This document shows, piece after piece, positions 1 through 11,190 of a stretch of 64,000 nt of DNA. Each line of letters opens with the position of its first letter. Within the stretch, counting starts at the first letter, position 1. The position numbers were made by a program, and so were the translations under genes. The stretch comes from Schistocephalus solidus (lineage: Eukaryota > Platyhelminthes > Cestoda > Diphyllobothriidea > Diphyllobothriidae). The stretch lies in NCBI GenBank assembly GCA_017591395.1, contig WEDG01004560.1, positions 1-64,000 on the forward strand. The letters are read 5' to 3'. The notes below the pieces were generated by a model. That model searched no databases. It was not told the origin of the DNA and saw only the letters and a list, made by a program, of their open reading frames with translations.

Positions 1-340
1 ACTGAGATCTGTAGACGCAATGTCTTTAAGCTCTATAGTAGGTATGCGGGAGGAAGCTATGCTTGCATGCGTAATTTCTTTTGTAGAAATTCTCGTTGTA
101 ACGGGTGTTTTTTTACCAGGTGAACAATGAAACTTCTCTTTTAGATCAGCCATTTCTTGTTTCAAGCAACTTATCTCTTTCTCCATCAATAGGAAATTCT
201 GCAGGAGACTTAAACACCCCATGCACTTTCCGTCCTCGTAGGTGACATTCATTAGTGTTATCAGGCCTTTTGCCCGCTTGGCAGGAGGTGAAGTACTAAC
301 AGAATATCTGTCGTTGCCATCTTTATCGGTTTGTATACAA
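1..340 (-). mobile_element. LINE ORF1 fragment, CR1/Jockey-like, antisense
   Basis: Read on the minus strand, this is closely similar to the plus-strand sequence at about 4905-5195. Both encode a CxxC motif (KCMGC) followed by a leucine- and charge-rich stretch (LLMEKEISCLKQEMADLK) typical of a coiled coil, and then a Thr/Ser-rich linker. It is therefore the N-terminal half of the ORF1 protein of a non-LTR retrotransposon, which in such elements coats the RNA template. The copy runs off the left edge of the window. The inverted pair with 4905-5195 is reported as a finding. Confidence 0.75.
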
Positions 341-1257
341 TTTCCCTGAAAAATTGCATTGAATTAAAAAAACGACGCCTGAACCTCAACAATGAAGCGG
401 TTTAGGAAGATTTGCTTAATAAAAAGTGTCTTGGCAATGGGATTTTTCAGAAAAAATGCTGTCAGGGAAATCGCAATTAATTGCGTGAATATAGGGCTGT
501 TATACTTTTCACCACTTTAAATAAGTTTCATGACCTTCCGTCTGGATAACTGTTCTTATTTCTTATCACTTCCTACCCTAAACGAGTTACTTTTGTGTCA
601 TCTGAACGCAGACTCAAGTTTTCCTGTCTCTTTTACAACATAGCGACTAAAAGGGACATTTAATTATAAAACATTTCAAGCCCATGCCTATTTCCCTCAA
701 TAAATTGAATATTATTTTAAACCAATTTCGAAGGCCCCGCGAAGACTGAATGTCATATCGCCCCAACAACTCAGGTTTGCGGAATCTTTGACACTGTTAC
801 TGCTCAATGGGTGTTCAGTACAATATTTATTATCATAAGAATATACAATCTTCGTGTTCGCGTTAGGTTTATCAAATTTTAACAAAAATTGTACCACTAC
901 GCAGCGAGACCCTTGCCAATTATTTAACAATCGAATTTTCACTCGCTAATATAATTGGCTTAGCCCAAATAAATGACTGTAAACTTCTGTAGTTGTAGTT
1001 AAATGTTGCGCACTAAACACTGCAATTCAGACCTGGTAACATAACTTAAAGACCTAAGATCAAATTATTGTTTCGCTAGCGCAATAATATTTATATTTGA
1101 TATAAATTAAGAGATTATTTGAATAATTGTATAATATTCACAAATTGGGGATAAAATTCTGCGTCTAATCCAGTCGCAAATTTTAACAAGTATAAAACAA
1201 ACTGAGAATCCTTATACATAAAACGCGATGAGAATTTGAGAAGACTTTTCTGCGAAA
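341..1257. other. AT-rich stretch, no gene recognised
   Basis: No coding homology, splice-bounded exon or repeat was recognised here. A 76-codon open frame at 712-942 (-) has no familiar motif and is probably chance. Confidence 0.4.
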
Positions 1258-1563
1258 TGCAGCGCAGATTTTAAAGATGATCTTCAGTTACCTCCACCGA
1301 TATACAAGGAATAAGCATCAAATCCCGATGATTAAGACTACCGTGGGCTTCGAAATTGCTGATATCAGGGACAAAGCCGAGCACTTTTCACAGTTCTACC
1401 ACTCAGTCTACACAAGCAAACGCAATGCAATGACGCAATGAGCTTCAACCCACGGTTCTGAAAGAACTCACAAATGAACTTAACGCACTTCTTTCAGTGC
1501 TCTTTCAACATTTATTGGACTCCGGAACCCTTACTATCGATTGAAAGCTGGCACATATTACTC
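1258..1563 (+). mobile_element. LINE fragment, linker and start of reverse transcriptase
   Basis: This short plus-strand fragment matches, with decay, two other copies: the minus-strand sequence around 4100-4240 (linker between endonuclease and reverse transcriptase) and the plus-strand sequence around 6508-6620 (start of RT: LLKELVNEL, then FDWKLAHITPLY). Frame is lost by several indels and a large internal part is missing. It ends abruptly at 1563, where an A/T-rich run of AAATT units begins. I read that run as the 3' tail of the opposite-strand LINE that starts there. Confidence 0.65.
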
Positions 1564-4540
1564 AATTAAATTAAATTAAATTTATTGAGTGAAATAGACA
1601 TGTGCATTTGAGTACCCTATTTGAAACGTGAAATTAAGTGCATTATACAGAGAAACCAGGTGGGTTTGGAAAAAGTCAAAGGCGATCATAAAATATGACA
1701 AGTGGTGCGTGAGTCTCGAGGGATAAGTTAAATCCCTTATGGCTCCGACTCATTTTGGGACATAAAAATGTCAAGGTTCCTTTTAAAGCTTTCCAGTGAT
1801 CGTGACATCACAACGTCTACAGGGAGGGCGTCCCACGGTTTGACCACTCTGACTGAGAAGGATAACTTGCGCACATCCAGTCTCGCCTGCTGGACGCGCA
1901 GTTTCCATAGGTGAGCTCGGAGATGCGTCGTTGCAGCAAATTCAAAGAACTCCGAGAATTTCAGGCAACAATCCAATCCCTTCACAGTGCGGAATGTCTG
2001 CAGGTGATCAGCACGCATTTTGCAATAACTCACAGGGAGCAGATAAAGATTCGTTGGGTGGGTTGGATATGGCAAGGAGCTTTAATCCTACCCATTTTTG
2101 GTGGCTCTCCTCTGTACTCTTTTTTTGAATTTATATTTGGTTAGCACCGGCGAGGCGCTGTCTTAACAAACATTAGTAACGAAATAAATTTATGACAATG
2201 TGTGGAGATTAAATCTACAAATACTTAATAATGTAGACAGTACTTGTCCTGCTAGCTCAACAGTTAGCGATGTTTTGAAATTAATGGTGAACTAGAAAAC
2301 AAAGGCAGTGAAATAACTCCTTCCTTAAAAATGGAGGCAGAGTTCAAAAGGCCTTTATTTTCGAATAGAAGGTAGGAGAAAAAAACTGCCTAGGAAGATA
2401 AGGTCAGGTGGTAGAATAGGGTAATACTGCAGAAGCATTTCAGAATGAGATAATGAAATGTCGAGCTGATGCGTTCGTGATCACTTAGGCGTATGAAACT
2501 AAATCTAACGGAAATGCGTCAATGAACTTAAGTCCTCAGCATCTTGGAATCCAGAAGTGAATTCTGATGATGGTAAGTATCCAAAGGAACGTCAGCATTT
2601 TAGACTGTGGATCACTGAATGTGTACGTCCGAATGGCTTCATCGTTTGGTCGACTGGTGATAAAAGGGTACATCAAGGTTCATGGGTGACTCTAGGTAGC
2701 GAAAATATAGTTTCAAGAGGGTCACTTAAATTCCCGATGGTCCTTTCTCCATGTCATGCGGAAAGCTTCTGGGAAAAGATGAGGAAAATAAAAGGTTGAA
2801 AGAAGCAGTGCTAAGATATATGTGCAGCTTCGCTTGAATGCAGATAAACTAGTTAACGACCTTATTTCAATTACAAGTTATTCAAATGAAAACTATACCT
2901 AGAAGCAAAGAATTGGGAACGTTTACACGTGGAGGATGCAGGAGGAGGTATAATTAGTGCAGAATTTCTTAGATAATAAGGAAGACTAATGGGAGTAATG
3001 ACAGAAGTCTTGGGGAGATTTGAGCTATTATTCAGTCGCAAAAGGAGGCAAAAGCCTGCTTCTGTCTCATGACCCAACGCAATTTAAGCTTCGTCAGCTG
3101 GCATTTTTTTGAGTAGGAAGTACTTGAAAGAGTCGGAAATAGGAGTTTTTGTGAAATGTCTTTGGACATTTTCAATTTTTGAACGGCTAGATTCCTTAAT
3201 TAAACCAAAAAAGGACAGCAAAGTTCAAGAATGGGAAGTACAAACATACGATAAAGTCTTAATTTAATTTCAGGAAGGTAAAAATTATAAGAAATAAAGC
3301 CGCAAATCTGAGCATCTTTGGCCTTTATTCTATCGGCATGAGGTGAAAGATCTTATTTATTGGTGTAGCTTAAGCCCAAGTCCTTGATGGAGGAACATTC
3401 AATCATAGGGCAACCTTCGAAAATAAGAAATTGCGGCAGCCTTACAGACCCAAAACGCATGCAGCGACACTTAGAAGGTGTGAACTCCATTAGCCCTGTG
3501 GAGTTTTACGCAGAAAGAGCGTCTAATTTCGAATGAATTTGTTCTAGGCATCATTCGGTCGTAAAGTTAGAGGAGAAATACACGCATTTGAGGTCATCAG
3601 CATAAATAAAATATTGAGAATGTTTAACTATCGATGTAATATCCTTCCTTTTCGGAACCCGTGTTGACAGTTTTATAACAAATTCTGAGTATCTAGAAAT
3701 TTCACCAATTCACTTTTTATGATCCCTTCCATAACCTTGCCGAGGATGCATGTCTAGCTTATGGGCCTGTAATTTTTCACTGACGTCCGGCTACCACTTT
3801 TGTACAAGGGAGTTATTTTTGCAAGCTTCCAATCGATAGGAAGTGTTCCGGCGTCAAATGACGTTTTAGAGAGCACAGACAGAGGTGCGGAATGTTCATT
3901 TGTGAGTTCTTTCAGAAGCTTGGATCCGGGATAGTTGGACTATTTTGTTCCTTTAGTTCAATTCGAATTAGAAATTATGATAATATTATGTGGCTAATGC
4001 TCGCAGTCGGCAGGTTATCCGTTGAGGGACGAAGGAACCTTTCGTAATTTGTACAGACTCAGAGGTAGAACTGTGAAAAGTACTCGGCTTTGTCCCTGTT
4101 TTCAGAAATTTCAATGCCCACGGTAATCTTTATCATCTGAATTTGATGTTTATTCCTTTTACATCTGTGGAGGTAACTGAAGACTAGCTTTGGGTTCTGC
4201 GTTGCCTTTTGCAACAAAGACTTTCCGAATTCTGGTCACGTTTTAAGGATAAGGCTTCTCAATTTATTTCTCTGTGTTTATATTTGTTAAAATATGCCAC
4301 TTGATCAGACTCGCAATATTTTCTCCACAATCTGTGCTTCCTGTTTATGTCCCTTTTAAGGTTGCTGTCTAGTCACTCAGGACGCTTGCTATGATGGAAA
4401 CTCATTTTTGCGCAGTGGTTGTCAATGAGTGGCAGAAGAGCATTCCGTAAAATCTCTTATTATCATTCACAGTGCACGAATACATTGAGGCCTTCTAAAT
4501 CTGCTCACATCTCATGAAAACTTCCTCGCCAAACGTTACG
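1564..4540 (-). mobile_element. Degenerate antisense CR1/Jockey-like LINE
   Basis: Recognisable blocks appear in order on the minus strand. About 4540-4240 is the linker after the endonuclease; 3960-3630 is the start of RT, nearly the same as 6508-6790 read on plus; 3640-3100 resembles the RT palm and thumb with many stops; 2075-1737 is an open C-terminal block with the conserved signature of this family (TTHLRAHLWKLR, then SFSVRVVKPWDALP). The AAATT-rich sequence at 1563-1620 would be its 3' tail. The stretch 2140-3050 is not recognisable and may be a later insertion. No intact frame survives. Confidence 0.75.
1737..2075 (-). pseudogene. LINE reverse transcriptase C-terminal remnant
   Basis: A 112-codon open stretch corresponds to the C-terminal block of the RT protein also seen at 12700-12975 and 14760-15060. 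Shared features are FFEFAATTHLRAH, basic residues spaced as in RxRLDVRKLSFS, and the motif VVKPWDALP. It starts at an internal methionine and ends at the family's usual C-terminus, so only the 3' end of ORF2 is readable. It is not a host gene. Confidence 0.7.
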
Positions 4541-4680
4541 TCTTTTATCCTCTATAGCAGGCAAAATAGAGAATAAGGAGTTATCCTACATAAACACTAC
4601 ATGATCACATGCTTCTTGAAGTTTGACTGCTGAATATTATTGCACCCTAGCCCAATTATTTAAAAATATTTATAACTAAA
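4541..4680. other. Junction between antisense and sense LINE copies
   Basis: AT-rich sequence between the antisense element ending near 4540 and the sense copy that begins near 4681. No coding signal was seen. Confidence 0.35.
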
Positions 4681-6130
4681 GTGCATTCGCAAATAATCGA
4701 AAGTGGTGTGGAAAACATAGAAGCTCAGGATTCATCTGCGTGGAGAAAAAAATTGGTGCTGCGGTCGGGTGTCGAACCCTCACCGAAAAAAACATGTGCC
4801 GATGCTCCTAACCGCTTAGCCACATTCACACGGGAAATTGACAAAATAAATTGTAAAAAAAAACAGAAAAAGATGGCACAGAGAGATATTCAGTTACTAC
4901 TTAACCTCCTGCAAAGTGGGCAAAAAGCTTGATAACACTAATTAATGTCACCTATGAGGACGAAAAGTGCATGGGGTGTTGGAGTCTCCAACAGAAATTC
5001 CTTTTGTTGGAGAATGAGATAAATAACTTGAAACAATAAATGGCCGATCTAAAAGGGAGGGCTCATTGTTTACCCAGAAAAAAAACACCCATAGCCACTA
5101 GTATTCTAACAAAATAAATTACCTATGCAAACATAGCCTCCTCGAGAATACCTAATCGTACAGCTAAAAGACATTGCGTCTACAGAGCTCAGTAAATCAG
5201 TATACATTTCCTTTCATAGAAAGGGAGATCAAACCAGCTCATGCAACTTACTACTATCATCCAGCTCAGACAGAAGCCGTTATGCTTTGGATACACAAAC
5301 ATATGCGATATCGTTGCTGGATGATACAAAAAAGTGTGACGTTGAAAAACTCGTCGAATTTGAAGGACCAAAGACGAAGGATTCGAAGCCGAAAAAGACC
5401 AAGAAGATTTTACAAAAAATAAGTTTTGACTCCGAACATAGCTCGTTCTTACCGATAGATGCTCAGGTTGAATCCTCTGCTGTTGATACAGGAGCAAGTG
5501 CAGAAAAAATTGGCAAAGTTCCTAAAAGGGGTTCGCCATTAACTTTAGGAATCGTTGCTCGTACTGACGCAAATAACATCGTCGACCAAAGTATAATTCT
5601 TCCGGATACTGATGACCTATCAAAAATCAGAGGTCCAAGTCACCAAACAGACATTTCGACCGAAAACGCAATCTTGTTATTGAAGGGGCTCCTGAGTCCA
5701 CTTCTCTGATTGCAAAGGAAAGGATAGAACATGACCTCGGTCTGTTCCGAGCATACTTAAATTCAATTCTTCAAGACGGCGAATGCGTCACCGTGCAAAA
5801 AGCATTCCGTTTAGGGAAAGCGGGTGTTTAACATGAAATTTCATCACCGAGGCCTCATAAAATCATTCTTTAAAATGATCTTCAGGCTTCACGCCTCCTA
5901 GAATGGATAATGGATCTCCGTATCTCACATAGGGATGCGTTTTTTCAGCCAGATTATGAATGGACGGAAAGGCAAAATATGCGGAACTGAAAAGGAGAAC
6001 ATAAAAAGGGAAAAATGGCTCCAAATAAAGGACAGGGAAATAAAAGTGAAGAAGAGGTCTTTCTTGTGGCAGACACCATACATCATAAAGGCGGGTCCTC
6101 ACACAAACGGTGGACACTAAATACGAAGAC
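4681..6130 (+). pseudogene. LINE ORF1 (RRM-like nucleic-acid-binding protein), broken
   Basis: Parts seen in order: an N-terminal stretch including residues translated from an antisense tRNA-like sequence (4767-4822), a CxxC motif (KCMGCW, near 4970) followed by a coiled coil, a low-complexity Lys-rich middle (5287-5640), and an RRM-like domain from about 5659 on (DRKRNLVIEGAPES, then KAFRLGK, PRPHKIIL and FFQPDY). The same order is found in the copy at 8149-9653, whose RRM block begins DRSFCLVVQG. Several frameshifts and stops separate the blocks. The product would bind element RNA; this copy is dead. Confidence 0.7.
4767..4822 (-). other. tRNA-derived sequence embedded in LINE ORF1, antisense
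   Basis: On the minus strand the A-box-like TGGCTAAGCGG and the B-box-like GGGTTCGACACCC lie at tRNA-like spacing. The plus-strand reading gives the SGVEP peptide typical of antisense tRNA translation. The anticodon arm is eroded, so this is not a functional tRNA gene. The second copy is at 8236-8291. Confidence 0.6.
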
Positions 6131-6330
6131 CCTAACTGTACAGAGCTCGAATAATAAAAGAAATGCTCTCCAGAACTCAGAGGACGACCACTTATCAGAA
6201 CTCAGTCTGGGCGGGATGGACACCAGTTTATCTCGGTAAACACTGACAGACTCTAGCATTCAAACGCACAAAATGAGCGGAAGTCTATATAGAGGAGTTA
6301 CCCAGTCTAAATTGAGATTTTTGTATAAAA

Positions 6331-7364
6331 ATGCTCAGTCTCCTTTCAAAATTAGACGAACTCAAAGCACTAGTCTCAGACCGAAACCCAAATGTCGTTG
6401 CCATCACGGAAACATGGCTCAAAGCCGAAATCGCGGATAGCGAGGTTTCGATAAATGGATACCAACTAAAAGAGTCGAAATCCCCAGGACCAGACGAGCT
6501 TCCACCCAAGCTTCTGAAAGAACTCGTCAATGAACTTTCCGCACCTCTGTCAGTGCTCTTTCAAAAGTCCTTTGACTCCGGAACACTTCCTTTCGATTGG
6601 AAGCTGGCACATATAACTCCCTTGTACAAAAGTGGTAGCCGGGCGTCAGTGACAAACTACAGGCCCATAAGCAAGGATGCATATCCTTGGCAAGATTATG
6701 GAAAGGATTATCAAGAGCGAATTGGTGAAATTCCTAGAGACTCATAATTTGTTATCAAGCTGTCAACACGGGTTCAGAAAAGGAAGATCATGCACAAAGA
6801 ATTTGCTGTATTCGCTCCAGAGGTGGATCCAAGCACTTGAAGATAGACACGCGGTTCACATTGCCTTCATCGACTTTCAAAAGGCCTTCGATACTGTGCC
6901 GCACGAGAGACTGCTGTACAAGCTAGAAAGAATTGGAATCAGAGGTAACCTCCTCAAGTGGATCGAAAACTTCCTCGTGGGTCGGCGCCAGGTTGTGTGC
7001 ATCGGCCAAGAGAGGTCAAGTTCTGCTGCGGTCGAGAGTGGGGTTCCTCCGGGTTCAGTACTAGGGCCAATACTGTTTTTAATATACGTGAACGATTGTG
7101 TCAGGAATCTCGACCTATGAAGCAGCAATGTTTGCCGATGACATTAAAATCTGGAATGTAATCCAGAGCCCTGCTGACGAAGATAAACTGCAGATCAACC
7201 TTACTCGGTTGGAGGAGTGGTCGAATCATTGGCTTTTGCGGTTCAACGTCGATAAGTGTACAATACTTCGCTTCGGCAACCCATCTAGGCAACCCAAGGT
7301 CATCGTGTGCAAAGGAACCACGTATCTTTTTGTTCTCCGGCTTGGACAGTTTGAAAACCGTTAA
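6331..7364 (+). pseudogene. LINE ORF2 with in-frame endonuclease deletion
   Basis: The open frame 6331-6747 begins with the endonuclease N-terminus (ITETWLKAEIADSEVSINGY) and passes without a stop into the RT start (KSPGPDELPPKLLKEL). In the fuller copy at 9595-11900 these blocks are about 400 codons apart. A frameshift near 6670 moves the RT palm to another frame (6677-7120: HGFRKGRSC, FIDFQKAFDTVPH, PPGSVLGPILFLIYVNDC), and another near 7110 moves it again (FADDIKIW). The catalytic Asp pair is present. The fragment ends before the thumb. Confidence 0.75.
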
Positions 7365-7370
7365 CACCTC

Positions 7371-8148
7371 GCTTGTGCTGATTCTGACATTAAAACTGCC
7401 ACTGAACGAACGTAATTGCTCTTTGCAATTTTCGGGAATTTTTATTGTGCCGAATTACCTCACAAAACGACATCAAATTGGAATTTGTTTATCACCTTCG
7501 TCGACTTGATAAAAACAGCCTCTACACCAATACATACTGACAACCGCTCAGTGAACCAAAAGTGCAAAACCCCTTGAAGATCTGAAGTTATCCAGGACCT
7601 TTGACCTCTACAAACGGCTGAGTCGTTCCTGAATATTATTCCTATCATTTATTGTTTTTTAAAAGTGGTTTTGAACGAATAGGTGCATTTATTGCTCATA
7701 TTGTTTCTATTGCGGCGTCGTTAGACTTCCGTTTGAAATTCGTTCGTCTCCAAGCTTTTGATTTTTGGCCAATAATCTGTTCCCAAAGTCAGGACTCAAC
7801 GAAATAAGTTATCATTGGATCACATATTGTCTGTTTATCAGGATCAGCCTATAATTGTTTATAGACATCGTGATATTCAGGCTCACGAAAATTGATATCG
7901 GAATCTCGAATAATAAGCTAACTCAGCTTCATTTGGATCCTGCCTCATACGGGCTTCAGAAAACAGTCTCTCGCCAGGAAAGGTGTCTTCATCAGAAAGG
8001 AACGGAGAACCACTACCAAACTCACTTTGAAGGCTGCATCATTCTTTTCTTCATATTAGCATTCCATAGTGAATTCGGTTCGGAAAGCACTTCTTTTTGT
8101 GCTCAGTAAACTATTCGCTTGATAATTTAAGCTGCTCGTTAAAACTTA
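7371..8148. other. Sequence between two LINE copies
   Basis: No recognisable domain. It may hold the unrelated 3' flank of the first copy and the 5' untranslated region of the next, which I cannot tell apart without a consensus. Short open frames at 7460-7648 (-) and 7855-8109 (+) show no family motif. Confidence 0.35.
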
Positions 8149-9653
8149 ATGCATTCTCGTAGAGATCTTGCTGGCATGGGAAACGCAAATGTTCACGACC
8201 CGACCATGCGAGAAAATTATTCACCGCTTCAGCCAGGACTCGAAACAACAACCTCTCGATTAGCTACCGATGCTCTTGACCGCTCGGCCACGCCCGGGAA
8301 GCCAGCAGAAAAAACAAATAGTATACACTACAAAAATAATGATCTCTCCTATCTTTGTAAACCGTTTTCGATTTCATGTGACAAAAACTTACCAGAAATA
8401 CTCAAATCACTCTCAGCAGACCGAGAAGAACCACAAAGCAGCAATATTGAAGAAAGCAGTGCACTACTGAACATTACCAAAACTAAGCTAAACAGTGAAG
8501 GGCTGGCACACTGTGATGTATGCCGAGGACTCACAACCAGAGTTTTGAGATTAGAAGGAGACCTCGATCTCCTATCGGAAATAATATCAGTTCTCATAAA
8601 ACATAACAAAATTAACTCCCCGAAACACGATGCAAATGAGCTGAAAAACATCAGCAAGCTAGACCATAATCATCGCAAGGAAACGGTAGAATTCAATAGG
8701 CACAACATTAAGCGAGACAAAAAGAGAAAAAGAACGAAGTCCTTAGAACAAACTTCTGAGTCAGTTGAAATACATATGACCAGAAAGAAAATAAGCGAGG
8801 ATGAATTTATGTCTTACGTTTCCCCAGGTTCGGGAAATCTGGTGCACATAGAATCCGACTGCACTAAGTCAATCAGCGATCGACGGTCTCTGAAAAGTCG
8901 AAAAACAGTTATCGTAAGGTATCTTTACGGCCACGGACGAGCGACAGCAGCATGCTCTTTACATGTCCATCGAACTATAATGAAGCAGGGCATGGTAGCC
9001 AGCAAAGTAATGGCGGAAATGTGGCCTGTGACTTATCAACAGACCTGGATGACACAAACCAAAATTCAGGTTTCCCGGGTGCTATTCGAGCAAACGCATT
9101 GTCAGGAGAACTCACGCTGTTTGAAAGGTCCATAGAGATGTCTGCAAATCAACCAACAGGCTCATCGATGAAGACAAATTTGAACACAGTATTAAAGACT
9201 GTAACAAAGGGCCTGATTCAACCTTCCATCACTAAAAGAAAGCAGAATGCAGAAACGAGTTTTTTCCCTGACAGATCATTTTGTCTGGTAGTTCAGGGAG
9301 TCTCAGAGGCTACTGGGGAAACGCCAAAAGAAAGGGTAAAACAGGATCTGCTGATATTTCAAAATTTATTGAATGATACGCAAGAAACTGGTGTGACAGT
9401 CGACATCAAAAAGATCTTTCGATTGAGGCCTCTCGTTACAAATGAAACGCATGAGGTTCGACCAAGACCATTAAAAGTCATCTTGGGGAGCAAACAGCAG
9501 GTAGATCTATTGCTTTCTCGAAAGTCCCGACTACGAAAAGAATCATCGTGGAGTTTTTTTCAGCCGGATTACTCTCCCACCGATCGGATGAAAAATGAGG
9601 ACACTGGTAGCAGAATTGAAAAAGACGTCAATACGAGGGGGAACAAAACTTGA
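8149..9653 (+). pseudogene. LINE ORF1 protein, one frameshift
   Basis: The first open frame, 8149-9135 (328 codons), carries a tRNA-derived N-terminal segment, a CxxC motif with coiled coil (HCDVCRGLTTRVLRLEGDL) and a Lys/Arg-rich stretch. A second open frame, 8952-9653, carries the RRM-like domain: DRSFCLVVQGVSEATGE, KKIFRLRP, RPRPLKVILGSKQQ and FFQPDYSPTDRM. A frameshift near 8900-9050 separates them. Such ORF1 proteins bind element RNA and act as nucleic-acid chaperones. The end of this frame overlaps the start of ORF2 at 9595, implying reinitiation or frameshifting for ORF2 in an intact element. Confidence 0.75.
8236..8291 (-). other. tRNA-Ser-like sequence embedded in LINE ORF1, antisense
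   Basis: On the minus strand it reads an A box TGGCCGAGCGG and a B box GTTTCGAGTCC, with GGTAGCTAATCG at the anticodon-arm position (possible GCT anticodon). The spacing is that of a tRNA-Ser body without a proper variable arm. The ORF1 frame runs through it. It is homologous in position to 4767-4822. Confidence 0.6.
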
Positions 9654-11190
9654 AAATTGTAGACAACAAAATAGTCGAAACGGTGCGCTCGTTTTTATGG
9701 GAACATCCGGTGAAATTGACGGCAACCACGCCGGTCAAAAGCCCTACCAAATGCCTATAGATTTGAACCCAGACAGGAGACTGGATATATCTTGTGAAAT
9801 ATCCAGCAAAAATCACCATGTGGAAGAAAGAACCAAAAATCTTCAGAAATCGAGGGAAGAAAACAAAATTAAAATGATGTACACAAATGTGCAGAGTCTA
9901 TTGAACAAAATGGATGAAATTAAACTGGTCGTGGACCATTTACAGCCTTACTTCATAGCTCTAACTGAAACATGGTTAAATGAACAAATTGCAGACACAG
10001 AAGTCAGAATAGACGGTTTTCAGCTTATCCGTATGGATAGAAACGGACGTAGGGGTGGTGGAATCGCAATGTTTATACGAGAAAGCATTGACTTCATTTC
10101 GGATGGGCCCTCGCCAAATAGGATATCGCCTTGCGAAATACTTTGTTGTAAACTGAAAGTCCCAAACCAACCAGACCTCCATATTGCCGTGGTATATCGA
10201 CCCCCAGGACAGCGAACGGACACGGACGAAGCACTCATCACAGAGGTAAAGCAAATCTGCCGTTGCAAACACTTATTAATACTTGGAGATTTCAATGCTC
10301 CCGATATCGATTGGGTGTCAATGTACTGCTCGCGATCAGAAACTTCATTCGAGCAGAAATTACTACAGTTGGTAAATGACGAGTTTCTTACCCAACATGT
10401 CACAATGAAGACGCGGTTCCGAAATGGGCTGCAGTCAAGCTGGTTAGATCTAATCATTAGTAGAGACGACAATTTCATCCTTGCATTAAGTTCTTACGTG
10501 CTGCTTGGACGAAGTGATCATTGTGTTCTTGCTTGGGAGTACAGTCATTTTTCTGTACCCAAATGTCGTGCAGTTAGGCAGAGAAATGTATGGAAAGGGG
10601 ATTATCCCAAAATGAAAGAATTACTGAATGGGATAGACTGGAGCCCTGCACATGTACCTGACCCAAATGCTGCCTGGTTCTTCATTAGTAAATTGATTCA
10701 GCAGTTGGTAGAGAAATTCTGCCCACTTAAAAGGCGATCGTGCGTCTCCCGACCCGAGTGGGTGACATCGGAAATAAAAATGAATCTCAAGAAGAAAAGA
10801 AGACTGTGGAGAACATATGCCAGATATCAACAACCCGAACATTTTTCTGCTTTTAAGAAACAGCGAAATCGGTGTCGGAATCTTCTGAGAAAAGAAAGAT
10901 CAGCCTTTGAGTCGGAAATAGTCAAAGACATACCAAGAAATTCGAAAAGGTTTTATGCTTACGTTAATAAGGCGAAACGAAATCGCGACTGCATTCCTTG
11001 TCTTAAAGACAATCAGGGAAACAGGTTAACTGATAACTCTGATAAGACCAGCCTCTTATCCAATTTCTTTATGTCCGTGTATACCGAAGAACCACCTTTT
11101 GACGAGGAAGAATACTACAGTACTGCCACATCTACAAACAAAATAAGCACGGTGTCGTTCCCAATGGACACAGTAAGAAAAAAACTCTGA
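9595..11190 (+). CDS. LINE ORF2 N-terminal part: AP-type endonuclease and linker
   Basis: An open frame of 531 codons. The exonuclease-endonuclease-phosphatase domain spans about residues 93-312 with all key motifs visible: Asn in YTNVQS (about 98), Glu in LTETWL (about 125), VVYRPPG (about 200), GDFNAPDIDW (231-240) and GRSDH (305-309). In non-LTR elements this domain nicks the target DNA to prime reverse transcription. The following basic linker (SRPEWVTSEI, KKKRRLWRTYARY) leads into RT. The stop at 11190 lies beside an A run at 11178-11184 that looks one A short, after which the RT frame continues. The true start may be later than 9595. Confidence 0.85.
   Translation: MRTLVAELKKTSIRGGTKLENCRQQNSRNGALVFMGTSGEIDGNHAGQKPYQMPIDLNPDRRLDISCEISSKNHHVEERTKNLQKSREENKIKMMYTNVQSLLNKMDEIKLVVDHLQPYFIALTETWLNEQIADTEVRIDGFQLIRMDRNGRRGGGIAMFIRESIDFISDGPSPNRISPCEILCCKLKVPNQPDLHIAVVYRPPGQRTDTDEALITEVKQICRCKHLLILGDFNAPDIDWVSMYCSRSETSFEQKLLQLVNDEFLTQHVTMKTRFRNGLQSSWLDLIISRDDNFILALSSYVLLGRSDHCVLAWEYSHFSVPKCRAVRQRNVWKGDYPKMKELLNGIDWSPAHVPDPNAAWFFISKLIQQLVEKFCPLKRRSCVSRPEWVTSEIKMNLKKKRRLWRTYARYQQPEHFSAFKKQRNRCRNLLRKERSAFESEIVKDIPRNSKRFYAYVNKAKRNRDCIPCLKDNQGNRLTDNSDKTSLLSNFFMSVYTEEPPFDEEEYYSTATSTNKISTVSFPMDTVRKKL

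Larger units (their letters stand above)
4681..7370 (+). mobile_element. Internally deleted CR1/Jockey-like LINE copy
   Basis: A sense copy of a two-ORF non-LTR element. ORF1 (about 4681-6130) is interrupted by frameshifts. ORF2 (about 6331-7364) has lost nearly all of its endonuclease but keeps most of the RT palm, including HGFRKGRSC, FIDFQKAFDTVPH, VPPGSVLGPILFLIYVNDC and MFADDIKIW. The RT thumb and C-terminal block are missing after about 7365. The copy cannot encode a working polymerase in one frame. Confidence 0.85.
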
